DNA of 64,000 bases from Prochlorococcus sp. AG-388-E21 (GCA_003279855.1 QCGO01000001.1:474223-538222); one strand, 5' to 3'. Positions 32,813 through 45,282 are shown, counted from the first letter of the stretch. Numbers and translations: made by a program. The notes: a model not told the origin generated them from the sequence alone.

Positions 32813-33478
32813 ATGGCTAGTTTTACTGTTGGTATTGTCGTTTTCCCTGGTTCTAACTGTGATCGTGATGTTTCTTGGGCTTTAGAAGGTTGTTTAGATA
32901 TTAAAACAAAATTTTTATGGCATGAATCATCTGATTTGAATGATGTTGATTCAATTGTTTTGCCAGGAGGATTTAGTTATGGTGATTATTTAAGATGTGG
33001 AGCAATAGCAAGATTCTCTCCATTAATAAATTCTTTACATGACTTTGTTAAAAGCGGAAAACGTGTATTAGGCATATGTAATGGGTTTCAGATTTTAACT
33101 GAATCAGGTTTTCTTCCGGGAGCACTTGTTGCTAATAAAAATCTCAATTTCATTTGTGATGATATTGACTTGAATGTGATCACTTCGAAAGGAGGTTGGT
33201 TTCAAAAGTTAAACGAAACACAAAATATAAAATTACCAATAGCTCATGGAGAAGGTCGTTATCATTGCGATCAAGATACACTTAAAAAACTTACTGATAA
33301 TGATTTAATTGCATTGAAATACAAAACTAATCCTAATGGTTCAACCTCTGACATAGCAGGTATAACTAATGAAAAAGGAAATGTTTTAGGATTAATGCCT
33401 CATCCTGAACGAGCTTGTGATGAATCCATTGGGGGAATAGATGGTCTCTATACTTTGAGGTCTTTAATTACCCAATAA
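32813..33478 (+). CDS. purQ: phosphoribosylformylglycinamidine synthase subunit PurQ
   Basis: [37 protein letters not shown]. Confidence 0.97.
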   Translation: MASFTVGIVVFPGSNCDRDVSWALEGCLDIKTKFLWHESSDLNDVDSIVLPGGFSYGDYLRCGAIARFSPLINSLHDFVKSGKRVLGICNGFQILTESGFLPGALVANKNLNFICDDIDLNVITSKGGWFQKLNETQNIKLPIAHGEGRYHCDQDTLKKLTDNDLIALKYKTNPNGSTSDIAGITNEKGNVLGLMPHPERACDESIGGIDGLYTLRSLITQ

Positions 33479-33509
33479 AAAAAGACCTCGAATATTGAAG
33501 TCTTTTTTT
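33478..33509. terminator. bidirectional intrinsic terminator between convergent purQ and class II aldolase
   Basis: AAAAAAGAC...GTCTTTTTTT hairpin with T-run on both strands. Confidence 0.75.
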
Positions 33510-33529
33510 ATTTTATCTTTGCTTAAATA

Positions 33530-34603
33530 TTAAACTGCTGCTTTTACTTTTGGATCTAAGTTACCTTTGGCATAAAGATCAGCGTAATAATTTGTGCTGC
33601 TTTGTTTGATCTTACTTGCTTGACCTTCGCACCAGAATTGCTTATATCTATCTAGACAAACTTGCTTCATGTATTTTCTTGCAGGTTTATTGAAATGTCT
33701 TGGGTCGAAGTTGGCTGTGTCAGCAAAAGCAGCTTCTCTAACTGCTGCTGTAAATGCAAGTCTATTATCAGTATCGATATTTACCTTCCTTACCCCGTTT
33801 CTAATTCCCTCTTGAATTTCTTCTACGGGTACGCCGTATGTCTGTGGAATTTCTCCACCATATTTATTAATGATATCTAACCATTCTTGAGGAACTGAAC
33901 TTGAACCATGCATCACAAGATGAGTATTTGGTAGAGCTTTATGGATCTCAGCAATTCTGCTTATAGCAAGAACCTCTCCAGTTGGCTTTCTTGTGAATTT
34001 ATATGCCCCATGACTTGTTCCTATCGCTATAGCTAAAGCATCGACTTTAGTTTTCGCTACAAAGTCTGCAGCCTCTTCAGGATCAGTCAAAAGCATATCT
34101 GTTGAAAGTTCACCTTCGAATCCATGACCATCTTCAGCTTCACCTTTACCTGTCTCTAAGGATCCTAAGCAACCTAATTCTCCCTCAACACTAACTCCCA
34201 CTGAATGTGCGAAATCCACTACTTTTTTTGTTACGGCAACATTATATTCATAACTTGCGGGTGTTTTTGCATCTGCCTCTAAAGATCCGTCCATCATTAC
34301 TGATGTAAAACCATTAATAGCTGCTGAATAACAAGTTGATGGCTCATTACCATGATCCTGATGCATTACAACTGGAATATTTGGATAAGTTTCTGTTGCG
34401 GCTAGGATCAGGTGACGAAGGAAAATTTCTCCAGCATAATTTCTTGCTCCTCTTGAAGCTTGAAGAATTACAGGGCTATCAGTTTCGTAAGCAGCCTCCA
34501 TGATCGCTTGAACCTGTTCAAGATTATTGACATTAAAAGCTGGTATACCGTAACCATTCTCGGCTGCGTGATCTAAAAGTAGTCTCAGTGGAACGAGGGC
34601 CAT
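33530..34603 (-). CDS. class II fructose-bisphosphate aldolase
   Basis: [41 protein letters not shown]. Confidence 0.97.
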   Translation of the reverse strand: MALVPLRLLLDHAAENGYGIPAFNVNNLEQVQAIMEAAYETDSPVILQASRGARNYAGEIFLRHLILAATETYPNIPVVMHQDHGNEPSTCYSAAINGFTSVMMDGSLEADAKTPASYEYNVAVTKKVVDFAHSVGVSVEGELGCLGSLETGKGEAEDGHGFEGELSTDMLLTDPEEAADFVAKTKVDALAIAIGTSHGAYKFTRKPTGEVLAISRIAEIHKALPNTHLVMHGSSSVPQEWLDIINKYGGEIPQTYGVPVEEIQEGIRNGVRKVNIDTDNRLAFTAAVREAAFADTANFDPRHFNKPARKYMKQVCLDRYKQFWCEGQASKIKQSSTNYYADLYAKGNLDPKVKAAV

Positions 34604-34756
34604 AATTAAAAATTAATTAGATGCTTAAGAAAAATAAGCAATATGTTCCGAGAGTTTAATATATAGAGGTATCAAATGTCACGTCATTAGATATACAAAT
34701 CACTAAAAATATGAAACTATTTAAATACCTAAGTGTATATTTTCTGTTTTCTTTTG

Positions 34757-35824
34757 TTAGTAAGTATAGCCAGCAACAAATAATTGCTCATCAGATGAGG
34801 GTTGAGATCCTGCTACATATGAACCTTTTGAAGCTTCAGAGTTTGCCTGAGCTCTAGCAATCAAAGCTTTTTGCCCAGCATCTGTTTCGCTTCCTTTCCA
34901 TGCCTTTAAGCAAGAATGCTGTAAAGCTCGTCCATAGGAGAATGAAACGTTCCATAAAGCTTTTCTATAAAGAGTATTCATGTTATTTAAATACACTGAA
35001 GCAGCTTCTTCACTTAAACCTCCAGACAGAAAAACAATTCCAGGAACTGATGCAGGCACGCATCTTTCCATTGTTCTTATTGTCATTTCAGCGACCTTCA
35101 TAGGATCAGCTTTTGTTGGGCAATCAGCCCCATTAACAGTCATTGAAGGTTTTAAGAGTGTTCCTTCAAGGAAAACTCCATTAGCCTGACAAGCTATGTA
35201 TACCTGCTTAATAACTTCTTCTTGAACTTCGGCAGTTTTCTCAATAGTATGATTACCATCCATTAAAATTTCTGGTTCAATTATTGGTACTAAGCCTGAT
35301 TCCTGAACTGATCTAGCATATCTTGCTAATCCCCAAGCATTTTCTTGTATAGATAATTTTGATGGGCTACCATCTTCTGTTATTTGTAAAACCGCCCTCC
35401 ATTTTGCGAATCTTGCTCCTTGCTCGTAGTATTTTGCTGCTCTTTCAACTAATCCATCTAGACCAGAACAAAATGTTTCTACGTCTCCACCACCTGGAAG
35501 AGGATTTAAACCTTTATCAACCTTAATACCTGGTATGATTCCCAACTCATTAAGCTTTTGCACCATTGATTCCCCATCCTGATGGTTCTGAAAAAGTGTT
35601 TCTTCAAACAAAATTGCGCCACTTATATATTTACCAAGACCTTCTGTGGTGAAAAGCATTCCTCTATATGCTTTTCTATTCTCTTCAGTATTTTCTACTC
35701 CAATACCTGCTAATCTTTTTCCTACTGTTTTAGTTGATTCATCTACAGCTAATATCCCTTTACCTTTGGAAGCTAAATTTTGAGCATTTTCTTTAAGCTC
35801 TTTTTTGTAGTAATTTAATGCCAT
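34757..35824 (-). CDS. class I fructose-bisphosphate aldolase
   Basis: GKGILAVDESTKTVGKRLAGIGVENTEENR, EPEILMDG, FLSGGLSEEAA. Confidence 0.97.
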   Translation of the reverse strand: MALNYYKKELKENAQNLASKGKGILAVDESTKTVGKRLAGIGVENTEENRKAYRGMLFTTEGLGKYISGAILFEETLFQNHQDGESMVQKLNELGIIPGIKVDKGLNPLPGGGDVETFCSGLDGLVERAAKYYEQGARFAKWRAVLQITEDGSPSKLSIQENAWGLARYARSVQESGLVPIIEPEILMDGNHTIEKTAEVQEEVIKQVYIACQANGVFLEGTLLKPSMTVNGADCPTKADPMKVAEMTIRTMERCVPASVPGIVFLSGGLSEEAASVYLNNMNTLYRKALWNVSFSYGRALQHSCLKAWKGSETDAGQKALIARAQANSEASKGSYVAGSQPSSDEQLFVAGYTY

Positions 35825-35927
35825 TCTTTAAAATTTCAGTTCAGTTGATTTTTCCAGAATATGAAGAAAAAATAAAATCAATTCAATACTTTATCGCGTA
35901 ATAATTGTTACTCAGCAATGTATATAG

Positions 35928-37031
35928 CTAAATTTTTATAGAAATACCACTCTCAGAGGATCTTCTTATTGCTTCACAAACTCTTTGACTAAGAAGTCCC
36001 TCAGACAATCCAGGGATTACGGGTGTTTGATTATTGATACTCTTAGCCCATAAATTGTGAATTCTCTTAACAGGTGCAATTCTTCCATCAGACCAAGTTT
36101 TTTCAAAATTGTAGAGAGGATCAGCAGGCAAATTATATGTTTTATCCTCTTTGTTTGAAACTTTTAAATCAAAACCATGTACGTAATCTTTTTGATTTTC
36201 ACTACTTAGGAAAAGTGAGCCTTCACTTCCGTATACTTCCAAACTAAATCCTCTTCCATTTTTTGAAATCGAGGATAATGAAACCTGACATGGTATTAAA
36301 GCGCTACCATAATTATTTATTTCAAGGTTAGCTATACAAATATCTTCACTTGTTACTTCCAACATCTTGGAGGAATTAGGTAAAGATCTTTCATTAATTG
36401 ATGTTGATATTTTTCCAGATACCTTTATCGATTCTCCAAAAAACCAGTTCAACATGTCGAATGCATGAGTTCCCAAAGCTCCAATTACTCCTCCCCCTTT
36501 TTCTTTTAATGAATACCAGTTCCATGCTCTCTTAGGATCAGATCTGCTGCCCATTAACCAATCAAGCTTAATTAAATAAATTTTACCTAAAATATTCTCA
36601 TCAATTATTTTCTTGGTTTGTAGAAAATGAGGCACTGCTCTATATTCAAAATCTACGCAAACACTCAAATTATTAATTAAGGATATTCTTTGGAGTTCTT
36701 CAATTTCTTCGCAAGTTAAGGCAACAGGTTTTTCTAATAAGAGATGTTTATTATTCTCTAGTGCTTTCTTTGCTAATTTAAATCTTGATTCAGGAGATGT
36801 AGCGATTATTATACCGTCTATATCTTTAGATTTAACTAATTTTTCCCAATCATGGTAAAAATTTAAACCGGTTTCTTTCTTTAAGGATGGTCCTTTTTCT
36901 TTTATATAATGATAAATTGCAGTTGGAATTAAGTAATCTGATTCTTTTAAAGCTTCTAAATGAATTTTTTTTCCAAATCCTAAGCCAGCAATTGCGATTC
37001 TTAATTTTTGTGAAATATTAATGTTGGTCAT
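35928..37031 (-). CDS. Gfo/Idh/MocA-family oxidoreductase
   Basis: IAGLGFGKKIHLEAL, LLLEKPVALT, GVIGALGTHAFDML. Confidence 0.9.
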   Translation of the reverse strand: MTNINISQKLRIAIAGLGFGKKIHLEALKESDYLIPTAIYHYIKEKGPSLKKETGLNFYHDWEKLVKSKDIDGIIIATSPESRFKLAKKALENNKHLLLEKPVALTCEEIEELQRISLINNLSVCVDFEYRAVPHFLQTKKIIDENILGKIYLIKLDWLMGSRSDPKRAWNWYSLKEKGGGVIGALGTHAFDMLNWFFGESIKVSGKISTSINERSLPNSSKMLEVTSEDICIANLEINNYGSALIPCQVSLSSISKNGRGFSLEVYGSEGSLFLSSENQKDYVHGFDLKVSNKEDKTYNLPADPLYNFEKTWSDGRIAPVKRIHNLWAKSINNQTPVIPGLSEGLLSQRVCEAIRRSSESGISIKI

Positions 37032-37420
37032 TAATTTATTTTTTCAGAACAACCTTTTTCAATAACAACATCAATAAGCTCATCATTATTTGAAGTCTGC
37101 CAATTTGAACCGAACTGTGGGATCCCATTAATTGAAGTATCTTTAAATGTTTTATCATTACAATTAATTCTCATAACATAAAGAGATAATTCTTCTTTAT
37201 CACTCGATTCTCTAGGATTTTTAAGAAACTTTGTTAAAACTGTTATTTCTTCGGCAGTTATTTCCCTAATACTTCCCATATCAATCCATTCCTTACCATC
37301 ATTATTTTCTTTTAAAAGTACCCAATCTACATTACTGACAGCATATGCAAGTTCAGAGTTATTTAAAATTAAAATTAAAAAGGTAAAACATAAAGAAAAA
37401 AATTTAAAAATAATTTTCAT
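37031..37420 (-). CDS. secreted conserved hypothetical protein
   Basis: Start likely MKIIFKFFSLCF signal peptide, downstream of accD; stop overlaps next ATG. Confidence 0.7.
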   Translation of the reverse strand: MKIIFKFFSLCFTFLILILNNSELAYAVSNVDWVLLKENNDGKEWIDMGSIREITAEEITVLTKFLKNPRESSDKEELSLYVMRINCNDKTFKDTSINGIPQFGSNWQTSNNDELIDVVIEKGCSEKIN

Positions 37421-37424
37421 TTTT

Positions 37425-38303
37425 TTAATTTGTCTGAACCAGTTCTTTAACACCATGGACTTTTAAAAGTTTTGTCAAAGTGCTTTTAAGTTCCTTCCTA
37501 TTTACGATTACATCAACGAATCCATGTTCTAAAAGGTATTCTGCTGTTTGAAAATTATCAGGTAATTTTTCTCTTAAAGTTTGTTCTATTACTCTTCTCC
37601 CTGCAAATCCAATAAGAGCTTTTGGCTCCGCCAAAATTAGATCTCCTAACATCGCAAAACTAGCAGTAACTCCCCCTGTAGTTGGATGAGTCAATAAAGG
37701 CATATAAAGAAGATTTTTAGCTCTATGTTTTTTTAGTGCACCTGAAATTTTTGCCATTTGCATAAGGCTTAACATTCCCTCTTGCATTCTTGCTCCACCA
37801 GAGGCACAAACAATTAAAATTGGATAGTTTTTAATTGTTGCTCTTTCAATAATTCTCGTAATCTTTTCTCCTACTACCGATCCCATTGATCCTCCCATAA
37901 ATCTAAAATCCATTACTGCTAAGGCCAAAGGCATTGAATTGACGGAGCATAAACCAGTTATTACTCCATCTTTGAGACCAGTACCCTGTTGACTCTCCTT
38001 TATTCGTTCTGAATAAGATCTCCTATCCTTAAATTTTAATGGGTCAGTGGGACTTAATGATTCATCAAACTCTTTAAATGAATCTTTGTCAGCGATTATA
38101 TTTATTCTTTCATCGCTATTAATCCTATTATGATGGCCACAATTACTACACACATTAAAATTTGAAATTAAATCTTTTCTATAAGCAACTTGCCCACATT
38201 CTGAACATTTAACCCAAAGACCATCACTTTCCTCAGGATCTTGTGATACCTTCCCAACAAATTGATCTTTTCTCCTTGCGGCAAACCAGTCGATTAAAGA
38301 CAC
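37425..38303 (-). CDS. accD: acetyl-CoA carboxylase carboxyltransferase beta subunit
   Basis: Zn finger [38 protein letters not shown]. Confidence 0.97.
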   Translation of the reverse strand: MSLIDWFAARRKDQFVGKVSQDPEESDGLWVKCSECGQVAYRKDLISNFNVCSNCGHHNRINSDERINIIADKDSFKEFDESLSPTDPLKFKDRRSYSERIKESQQGTGLKDGVITGLCSVNSMPLALAVMDFRFMGGSMGSVVGEKITRIIERATIKNYPILIVCASGGARMQEGMLSLMQMAKISGALKKHRAKNLLYMPLLTHPTTGGVTASFAMLGDLILAEPKALIGFAGRRVIEQTLREKLPDNFQTAEYLLEHGFVDVIVNRKELKSTLTKLLKVHGVKELVQTN

Positions 38304-38486
38304 TATATTCTCTGTTTTTTTCTATTTAAGTCTAAATAAGGCCCCTTTATCAAGGAAGATATATAAATATTTGAAATTCCTTATTAGATAAATTTTATAA
38401 AAGTCATAATAAGTTTATTTTCATGAATTTATGCCTTCAAAAATTAAGACTATTTCGAAGGCTTAAGTAAAAGTAACTAAAACTAT

Positions 38487-39386
38487 CTATGAATGTTTTT
38501 TTTCTTCAATCATTTTATGGATTATAGGAGTGAGGATCAATTCCATGGCAAAACCCATTTTTCCTCCATTAACAACTATGCTCGTTGGGCTTGACATGAA
38601 TGAATCATGAATCATTCCCAAAAGATATTGAAAGTCAATCCCCCATTTTTCTCTTGCCCCTTTTCTGAAATGTATTATTACAAAACTTTCATCTGGTGTA
38701 GGAATGTTTCTACATATAAAGGGATTTGATGTATCAATAGTAGGTATTCTCTGGAAATTTATATCCGTTTTACTAAATTGTGGACAAATATGATTTATGT
38801 AGTCTGGCATTCTTCTCAAAATAGTATCAACTATGGTTTCTGCTGAATAACCTCTTTCAGCATTATCCCGATGAATTTTTTGTATCCACTCTAAGTTTGT
38901 AATAGGCACAACACCAACAAGTAAGTCTGCATAGGAGGAAACATTATATCCTTCTCCTTCAACACCACCATGTAAACCTTCGTAGAAAAGAACATCTGTT
39001 CCATTTGGAATATCTTCCCATGGGGTGAATTGACCTGGTTCTAATGATGTTCCAAGTCTTGCATTATGTTCCTGTGCTTCTTCAGTGCTGTGAAGATAAT
39101 ATCTTTTTTTTCCTCCACCTGATTCACCATAAATTTTAAAAAGTTCTTCTAATTTGTCAAAAAGATTTGCTTCTGGCCCGAAGTGAGAAAAATTCTCCCC
39201 TTTTGATAGTGCTTCTGCCATTGCTTTTTTCATTGGCATTCTTTCAAACCTGTGATAACTATCTCCCTCCACAACAGCTGGAACTATATCTTCTCTTGCA
39301 AAAATATGCTCAAATGCTCTTTTTACTGTACTTGTTCCTGCACCTGATGATCCTGTTACAGCAACTACTGGATGACGTTTAGACAT
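38487..39386 (-). CDS. prk: phosphoribulokinase
   Basis: VAVTGSSGAGTSTVKRAF, EGLHGG, GDSYHRFERM. Confidence 0.97.
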   Translation of the reverse strand: MSKRHPVVAVTGSSGAGTSTVKRAFEHIFAREDIVPAVVEGDSYHRFERMPMKKAMAEALSKGENFSHFGPEANLFDKLEELFKIYGESGGGKKRYYLHSTEEAQEHNARLGTSLEPGQFTPWEDIPNGTDVLFYEGLHGGVEGEGYNVSSYADLLVGVVPITNLEWIQKIHRDNAERGYSAETIVDTILRRMPDYINHICPQFSKTDINFQRIPTIDTSNPFICRNIPTPDESFVIIHFRKGAREKWGIDFQYLLGMIHDSFMSSPTSIVVNGGKMGFAMELILTPIIHKMIEEKKHS

Positions 39387-39476
39387 TTAATTAAAACAAT
39401 ATCTATTGATTCTGACAGGTCATATGCCAACTTTTTGTTCAAGTTAAAGATATTTTTTAATTTATTAATTTTTTAT

Positions 39477-40550
39477 TCAAATCTCTTGGATTATTTTTTC
39501 TCCAATTTCACTACAAGAAAGAACTTGGCAATTGCCATTATCTAGATCTGACGTTCTATAACCTTTCGATAAAACATTATCAATTGCTATTTCTATATCA
39601 TCTGCTGCTTCTATCTCATTTAGACCAATTTTAAGCATCATTGAAGTAGACAAAGCCATTGCTATAGGGTTGGCTATATTTTTTCCAGCTATATCAGGAG
39701 CAGAACCATGAACAGGTTCAAAAACTCCAGGTCCTGAATTGCTTAATGATGCTGATGGAAGCATTCCAATCGAGCCAGTTATCATTGCGGCCAGGTCACT
39801 CAAAATATCTCCGAATAAATTGCTAGTTAAAATTACATCAAATTGGCCCGGATCCTTTACGAGTTGCATGGCGGCATTATCAACATACATATTACTCAAA
39901 GCTAAATCGTTTTCTTTTGAAGCGACTAATGAAACTGTATCTCTCCATAATTGGCTTACTTCTAAAACGTTTGATTTATCTACCGAACATATCTTTTTAC
40001 TTCTTTGATTTGCTATCTTAATCGCAACTTCTGTAATTCTCTCTATTTCATTTGAATCATAGACCATTGTATTGAAAGCTTTTTTGAGTTTTGTGTTCGT
40101 GATTTGTCCTCTAGGCTGTCCAAAATAAATTCCACCTATTAGCTCTCTTACTACAATTAAATCTACATTTTCAATAACTTCTTTTTTTAAAGAACTTGAA
40201 TCCAGTAAGGATTTTCTTATCTTTACGGGTCTTATATTAGCGAATAAATTTAATGCTTCTCTTAATTTAAGTAAACCACTTTCTGGCCTTAATTCTCTTG
40301 GTAAAGTATCGTATCTCACATCACCTACACAAGCCAAAAGTACCGCATCACTTGCTTTACACTGATCTAATGTCTCTTTCGGTGCTGGATCATTATGTTT
40401 CTCATAAGCTATACCACCAAAATATTCTTCCTTAATATCAAGATTAAAACCATACTTTTCAGAAAGTCTTTTTAATATATTTATTGAAATTTCTGATATT
40501 TCTGGTCCTATACCATCTCCAGAAAGTAGAACAACTTTATATTTCTTCAT
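39477..40550 (-). CDS. leuB: 3-isopropylmalate dehydrogenase
   Basis: LLSGDGIGPEI, RELIGGIYFGQPRG, GSAPDIAGKNIANP. Confidence 0.97.
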   Translation of the reverse strand: MKKYKVVLLSGDGIGPEISEISINILKRLSEKYGFNLDIKEEYFGGIAYEKHNDPAPKETLDQCKASDAVLLACVGDVRYDTLPRELRPESGLLKLREALNLFANIRPVKIRKSLLDSSSLKKEVIENVDLIVVRELIGGIYFGQPRGQITNTKLKKAFNTMVYDSNEIERITEVAIKIANQRSKKICSVDKSNVLEVSQLWRDTVSLVASKENDLALSNMYVDNAAMQLVKDPGQFDVILTSNLFGDILSDLAAMITGSIGMLPSASLSNSGPGVFEPVHGSAPDIAGKNIANPIAMALSTSMMLKIGLNEIEAADDIEIAIDNVLSKGYRTSDLDNGNCQVLSCSEIGEKIIQEI

Positions 40551-40578
40551 TTAGATTTTAATTTATTAAAAGAATAAT

Positions 40579-41613
40579 TTATTTCTTGTCTAGTTGTCTA
40601 AGCTTTTTTGCTAATTCAGGTAATTTTTTAAATATACTTGAACTTCTTAACCAAGATTTATTTTTCATAGCTGGGAAGCCGCTAACGACTTCTCCATCTT
40701 CAATATCACAATGAATACCACATTTTGAACTAGCTATGACATTATTACCAACTTTGACTCTGTTATTAACTCCTACTTGCCCAGCTAGGATTACGCCATT
40801 TCCTATCACAGCTCCTCCTGCTATCCCAACTTGTGCAGCAAATGCACAATTTTTTCCTATTTTAACTCCATGACCTATTTGAACTAAGTTATCCATTTTA
40901 GTTCCTTCATCTATAAATGTATTGCCAACCGATGGCCTATCAATACAACAGTTGGTCCCAATTTCTACAAAACTCTTTATTATTACGGCGCCTTTTTGGG
41001 GCATTTTAATCCATTTGCCATCTTGGGGTATAAAACCAAACCCTTCAGAACCTATAACAGTATTCGAATTTATTACACAATTATTTTCAATACATGTATT
41101 TTCATAAATTACACAATTCGGATGAATAATATTATTATTACCTAGCCGCACATTTCCTAAAATTGTTGTGCCAGGAAAAATCTTGTTATTGTCGCCAATT
41201 ATTGTATTTTCGCCAATAAAAACATTGGGTCCCAAATAACAATTTTCCCCTATTTTTGTAGATCTTTTAATAACAGCTGAATCATCAATACCTGGATTGA
41301 AATTAATTCCTTCATAAAGAGAATTTAGTACTTCTGCAAATGCAATTCTAGGATTCTCCACAACTATATTTGAAATATTTAGTGACTCTAATAAACGTAA
41401 TATTTCACTATTATTTGATGTGATAATTGCTGAAACATTAGTTTCTCCTAAATTCTCTTTTAAAATATTATTTTCTTCTAAAAAGGATATTTGATTTCTT
41501 GATGCGATATCTAGAGAAGCAGCATTCTCAATATCTATATTTTCGAATATATTTGCTTTGATAAATTTTGAATCTCCACTCTTTATTAGATCAACTAATT
41601 TACTTAATAACAT
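40579..41613 (-). CDS. lpxD: UDP-3-O-acylglucosamine N-acyltransferase
   Basis: Hexapeptide repeats, GSEGFGFIPQDGKWIKMPQKG, QIGHGVKIG. Confidence 0.95.
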   Translation of the reverse strand: MLLSKLVDLIKSGDSKFIKANIFENIDIENAASLDIASRNQISFLEENNILKENLGETNVSAIITSNNSEILRLLESLNISNIVVENPRIAFAEVLNSLYEGINFNPGIDDSAVIKRSTKIGENCYLGPNVFIGENTIIGDNNKIFPGTTILGNVRLGNNNIIHPNCVIYENTCIENNCVINSNTVIGSEGFGFIPQDGKWIKMPQKGAVIIKSFVEIGTNCCIDRPSVGNTFIDEGTKMDNLVQIGHGVKIGKNCAFAAQVGIAGGAVIGNGVILAGQVGVNNRVKVGNNVIASSKCGIHCDIEDGEVVSGFPAMKNKSWLRSSSIFKKLPELAKKLRQLDKK

Positions 41614-41625
41614 TTTTTAATTTTT

Positions 41626-42708
41626 TTATGTAAGAGCAAGAACATCCCTATGAACAACGATCATTGATGAATTAATAGTTTCTTTTTTATATAAGATTCT
41701 TTTTAGAGAATCACTACTCATTGATGTTATACCTTTTGCAACTTCTTTCTTATTAGTATTTACAATTCTAACAGCCTGATTAACAGTAAAATCTCCCTCT
41801 ACTTCTTTAACCCCCACTACTAAAAGGGATGCACCTTTTTTCTCAATGGCTAAACAAGCTCCTTCATCTAATGTTATTTGTCCAACGGTTTTAATTGCAT
41901 GAGATAACCAACTTTTTTTATTACCTACTGGTTTATCTACAGGATGAAATATTGTACCTATTTTTTTATCATTGAAAATATTTATTAAATTTTTTTCATT
42001 TCTGCCATCTGCTAATTGAACTTCTACCCCTCCTTTTGTAGCGATTTCGGCAGCGATTAATTTTGTTGTAATACCACCTGTCCCCCATTCGTTATTGTAG
42101 TTTTTTATATTTTTATCTTTGATAATTTTTAATTCATTAATATTAACTTCTTTTATTGGGCGAGCATCTTTATTATTTCTTGGATCTTTAGAATATAAAT
42201 TTTCTATATCAGTTAATAAAATTAGCTTATTAGCATTTATTGCTAAAGCAACTAAAGCAGAAAGAGTATCGTTGTCTCCATATTTAAGCTCTTCATTAGC
42301 AATAGAATCATTCTCATTGACTATAGGTACGACATTAAGATCAATTAACTTTTTAAATGTTTTTGAAGCATTATTGAATGATTCGCGCGTATCAAAATCG
42401 GTTTTTGTTATTAGTATTTGAGCTACATTATGACCTAGCTTTTTCATTGTCTTCTCATATAAAGTCATTAAATTTACTTGTCCCACTGCAGCTACAGCCT
42501 GAAGTGTACTAAGTTCCTTTGGTCTTGTATTCAAATTTAATTTTTTACATCCTAATCCAACTGCACCACTTGTTACGAGAATGACTTTATTGCCTTTTAG
42601 AATAAAACTTGTTAGAAATTTGCATAAACTTTCTATTACTTCTTCTGTAGTTTGATTCTCATTTCCTCTGAGAATACTAGTACCAATTTTTACGACCCAT
42701 GTTTTCAT
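41626..42708 (-). CDS. proB: glutamate 5-kinase
   Basis: [29 protein letters not shown]-terminal PUA domain. Confidence 0.96.
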   Translation of the reverse strand: MKTWVVKIGTSILRGNENQTTEEVIESLCKFLTSFILKGNKVILVTSGAVGLGCKKLNLNTRPKELSTLQAVAAVGQVNLMTLYEKTMKKLGHNVAQILITKTDFDTRESFNNASKTFKKLIDLNVVPIVNENDSIANEELKYGDNDTLSALVALAINANKLILLTDIENLYSKDPRNNKDARPIKEVNINELKIIKDKNIKNYNNEWGTGGITTKLIAAEIATKGGVEVQLADGRNEKNLINIFNDKKIGTIFHPVDKPVGNKKSWLSHAIKTVGQITLDEGACLAIEKKGASLLVVGVKEVEGDFTVNQAVRIVNTNKKEVAKGITSMSSDSLKRILYKKETINSSMIVVHRDVLALT

Positions 42709-43199
42709 TTTAAGAATATAGAAATCATTTTTTCTAGGATTAATGTTAAATTCATTTTTATCGGCAAACCCTTTTTACTTAAACGTTTTACTAAGATTGT
42801 CTGAATATTACATCTATTTCCTACAATAATATCCGTAAAAATTCTATCCCCGATTATAGCAATATTTTGTGAGTCCTCATTCATTTCTGAAATTACAGCC
42901 AAAGTGATTTTTTTTCTTGGTTTTAGTGCGTTTGATTTATATCTGATATTTAATTCTTTAGCAATATTTCTAATGCGTTCATTAGAGGGGTTATTACTAA
43001 TTAAATATAAAGAGAATAATTTTTTAGATTCCCTAATCCAATTTTTTACATTTGTTGGAATTATGTTTGATTGACGACTTAATAATGTACCATCAACATC
43101 TATTAATAAGCTTTTAATTCCTTCATTTTGTAGTTTTAAATGAGATATTTCATATATAGGAAGTTTAGAGTCCCAATGGATATTTACAAGAGAACTCAT
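42705..43199 (-). CDS. YqeG-family HAD phosphatase
   Basis: [23 protein letters not shown] overlap with proB. Confidence 0.88.
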   Translation of the reverse strand: MSSLVNIHWDSKLPIYEISHLKLQNEGIKSLLIDVDGTLLSRQSNIIPTNVKNWIRESKKLFSLYLISNNPSNERIRNIAKELNIRYKSNALKPRKKITLAVISEMNEDSQNIAIIGDRIFTDIIVGNRCNIQTILVKRLSKKGLPIKMNLTLILEKMISIFLK

Positions 43200-43203
43200 T
43201 ATT

Positions 43204-43740
43204 CTACAAACTACTCTTTTCTAACTCGGATTCAATTAAAGGTTGAACTTTATCAAATTCATCATCCTCAATTAACAATGCCCCTTGATCTAGAAGTTTT
43301 CCAACGATAAAAAAAGGATCAAGAGGAATATATAATCCATATTCTTGTTCGAATAAATTAAAACTAACAAGTAATTCGTATGTTTCACTTTCTTCATCTA
43401 TACCATCTTCTTCTAGCTCATCATAAATTGGCTCTTCGAGTTCTCCGGATACAGTTAATGTAACCGCCGATCTTATAAGTTTTAGATCATGTTCTTGTAA
43501 TACTGCATCAGCATTTTTTAGGATTTGTTCGTTTTTCTCGATTTTTTCAATTAATTCTGGCTCGTCTTTTTCATTAATTTTAAATAAACTTACTGGTGTA
43601 TCAACTGGTGTTAATAATGCATATTCTTTTTCTTCAACTTTAACTATTTGTTCAAGATAACAAAATAGTTCATTTCCATTTGAATCATTTAATATAAGGG
43701 TCCTCGCCTCATAATTATCTTTGGTTTTATAATCATTCAT
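43204..43740 (-). CDS. DUF3727-family protein
   Basis: Acidic protein with DUF1292/DUF3727-like layout, between ruvX and yqeG. Confidence 0.75.
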   Translation of the reverse strand: MNDYKTKDNYEARTLILNDSNGNELFCYLEQIVKVEEKEYALLTPVDTPVSLFKINEKDEPELIEKIEKNEQILKNADAVLQEHDLKLIRSAVTLTVSGELEEPIYDELEEDGIDEESETYELLVSFNLFEQEYGLYIPLDPFFIVGKLLDQGALLIEDDEFDKVQPLIESELEKSSL

Positions 43741-43774
43741 TTTTGATTTTCATATACATATATTTATATTAATA

Positions 43775-44230
43775 TTATATTGGTTTATTCCCTACTAATT
43801 CTTTTAATTCAGGACCTTCTTGAATCCATTGTTCAAGAATTACTTTGGCAGATAAGCTATCAATAAGTCCAGATTTATCTTTCTTTACACCAAATCTATT
43901 TATTGATTCCCACGTTGAGCTATGCTCATTGACAAAAGAAAAAGGAAGTTTTAATTCATTAAAAAGAAATTCACCATAAGTTTTGCAATCAATAGCTTGA
44001 GATGTCATATTCCCTGCATCATCAAGAGGTAAACCAACTATAAAACCAGTTAAATTATGTTTTATTATGTGTTTTTTTATAGTAGTTATCTCGTTATTAT
44101 TTCTTTCTCTCTTTACTGCAGGAAGAATGTTTACCGTAATAAAAAGTGAATCACAGTATGCTAATCCTATTCTTTTTATCCCAACATCTAAACTTAATAT
44201 TGACTTAGATTTGGGCTTGCAATGTTTCAC
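43775..44230 (-). CDS. ruvX: Holliday junction resolvase RuvX/YqgF
   Basis: [28 protein letters not shown]. Confidence 0.92.
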   Translation of the reverse strand: MKHCKPKSKSILSLDVGIKRIGLAYCDSLFITVNILPAVKRERNNNEITTIKKHIIKHNLTGFIVGLPLDDAGNMTSQAIDCKTYGEFLFNELKLPFSFVNEHSSTWESINRFGVKKDKSGLIDSLSAKVILEQWIQEGPELKELVGNKPI

Positions 44231-45282
44231 TTAGACTTCAAAGGAAGAGGAGACGGGTAAGCGTTACCTTGTGGATTTAATTTTTCAAAAATTGATTCTA
44301 ATGATTGGTTTATTTTATTAATCTGCTTAGATTCATTTTTAACAATAGTATTTCTGACAAGGATAATTTCTTGATAATTATCACGAAAACCAGAGTTCTC
44401 TAAATATGAATTTAATTCAGTATTTTCTTCATAAGTCTTAATTATAGAATAAGGAGATTTTTCAAAAAATTTATTTAAAATATTTTTTAAAATAGGACTT
44501 AATCTATCGTCCCAACTCTTGCCAATTGTTAATGTATAGATTTTACTATCTTGAAAATTTATATCTTTTAAAATTGTACATATAACTGAATTGCTATAGA
44601 TTATTGCACCGCTATTTAAATCATTTCTATTGGAAATATCTTTTTGATCAAGATCCAATATCGTTCTTATTAAAGGAGATTGATTTGAACGAATAAAATT
44701 AAGTACATTTATCAAATTAAATTTGTTAATTTCTTGAAATTCATCAATAAAGTAAGAATTTTCATTTGTTTGTTTAATGGACTTATTAATATCATTTTTA
44801 CTCCACAGTCTGACCTTCTGTAATGGTTGAAAACCTAATTCTCTTGCACTTGAAATGAGGTGATTATTATCTATTTCGGAATTAATTACCCAGCTTGAGG
44901 TTTTTATATCTTTAATTGAGATTGATTTCTTTATAAATCCCAGGGTCAAATCTTTTTCAGTGATAGAAGACTTTATATTTGTTAAAATAGGCCTTGATAT
45001 TCTTAAACAAGTACCTTTATCATTTAAAGGGAATATATTTAAATAACCCACAATTTTTTTTTCTTCAATTGCAATAATACATTTATGCTTATTTTTTTTT
45101 AAATTATTTAAAAAACTTTTTAAGTCTTCAAAAGTTTTTATAATTGCCATTTTTAAAAACCAATTATTTAACTTCTTAATTTTTAAATCTATTAACAGTT
45201 TTAAATGACGAATATGAAGTTCTTCAAAGGTAATTTTTTGGTTCTCCTTAGAATTTAAAAAATGATTTGTATCTTGTTTCAT
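44227..45282 (-). CDS. conserved hypothetical protein, possible acetyltransferase fold
   Basis: [19 protein letters not shown] resembles GNAT strand; ATGA overlap with ruvX. Confidence 0.75.
   Translation of the reverse strand: MKQDTNHFLNSKENQKITFEELHIRHLKLLIDLKIKKLNNWFLKMAIIKTFEDLKSFLNNLKKNKHKCIIAIEEKKIVGYLNIFPLNDKGTCLRISRPILTNIKSSITEKDLTLGFIKKSISIKDIKTSSWVINSEIDNNHLISSARELGFQPLQKVRLWSKNDINKSIKQTNENSYFIDEFQEINKFNLINVLNFIRSNQSPLIRTILDLDQKDISNRNDLNSGAIIYSNSVICTILKDINFQDSKIYTLTIGKSWDDRLSPILKNILNKFFEKSPYSIIKTYEENTELNSYLENSGFRDNYQEIILVRNTIVKNESKQINKINQSLESIFEKLNPQGNAYPSPLPLKSK

Noticed and set aside
38433-38462. GCCTTC...GAAGGC hairpin downstream of prk
   Set aside because: Only 6-bp stem, 18-nt loop and no U-run on the relevant strand; not convincing as terminator
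42119-42421. 100-aa plus ORF
   Set aside because: Antisense to proB
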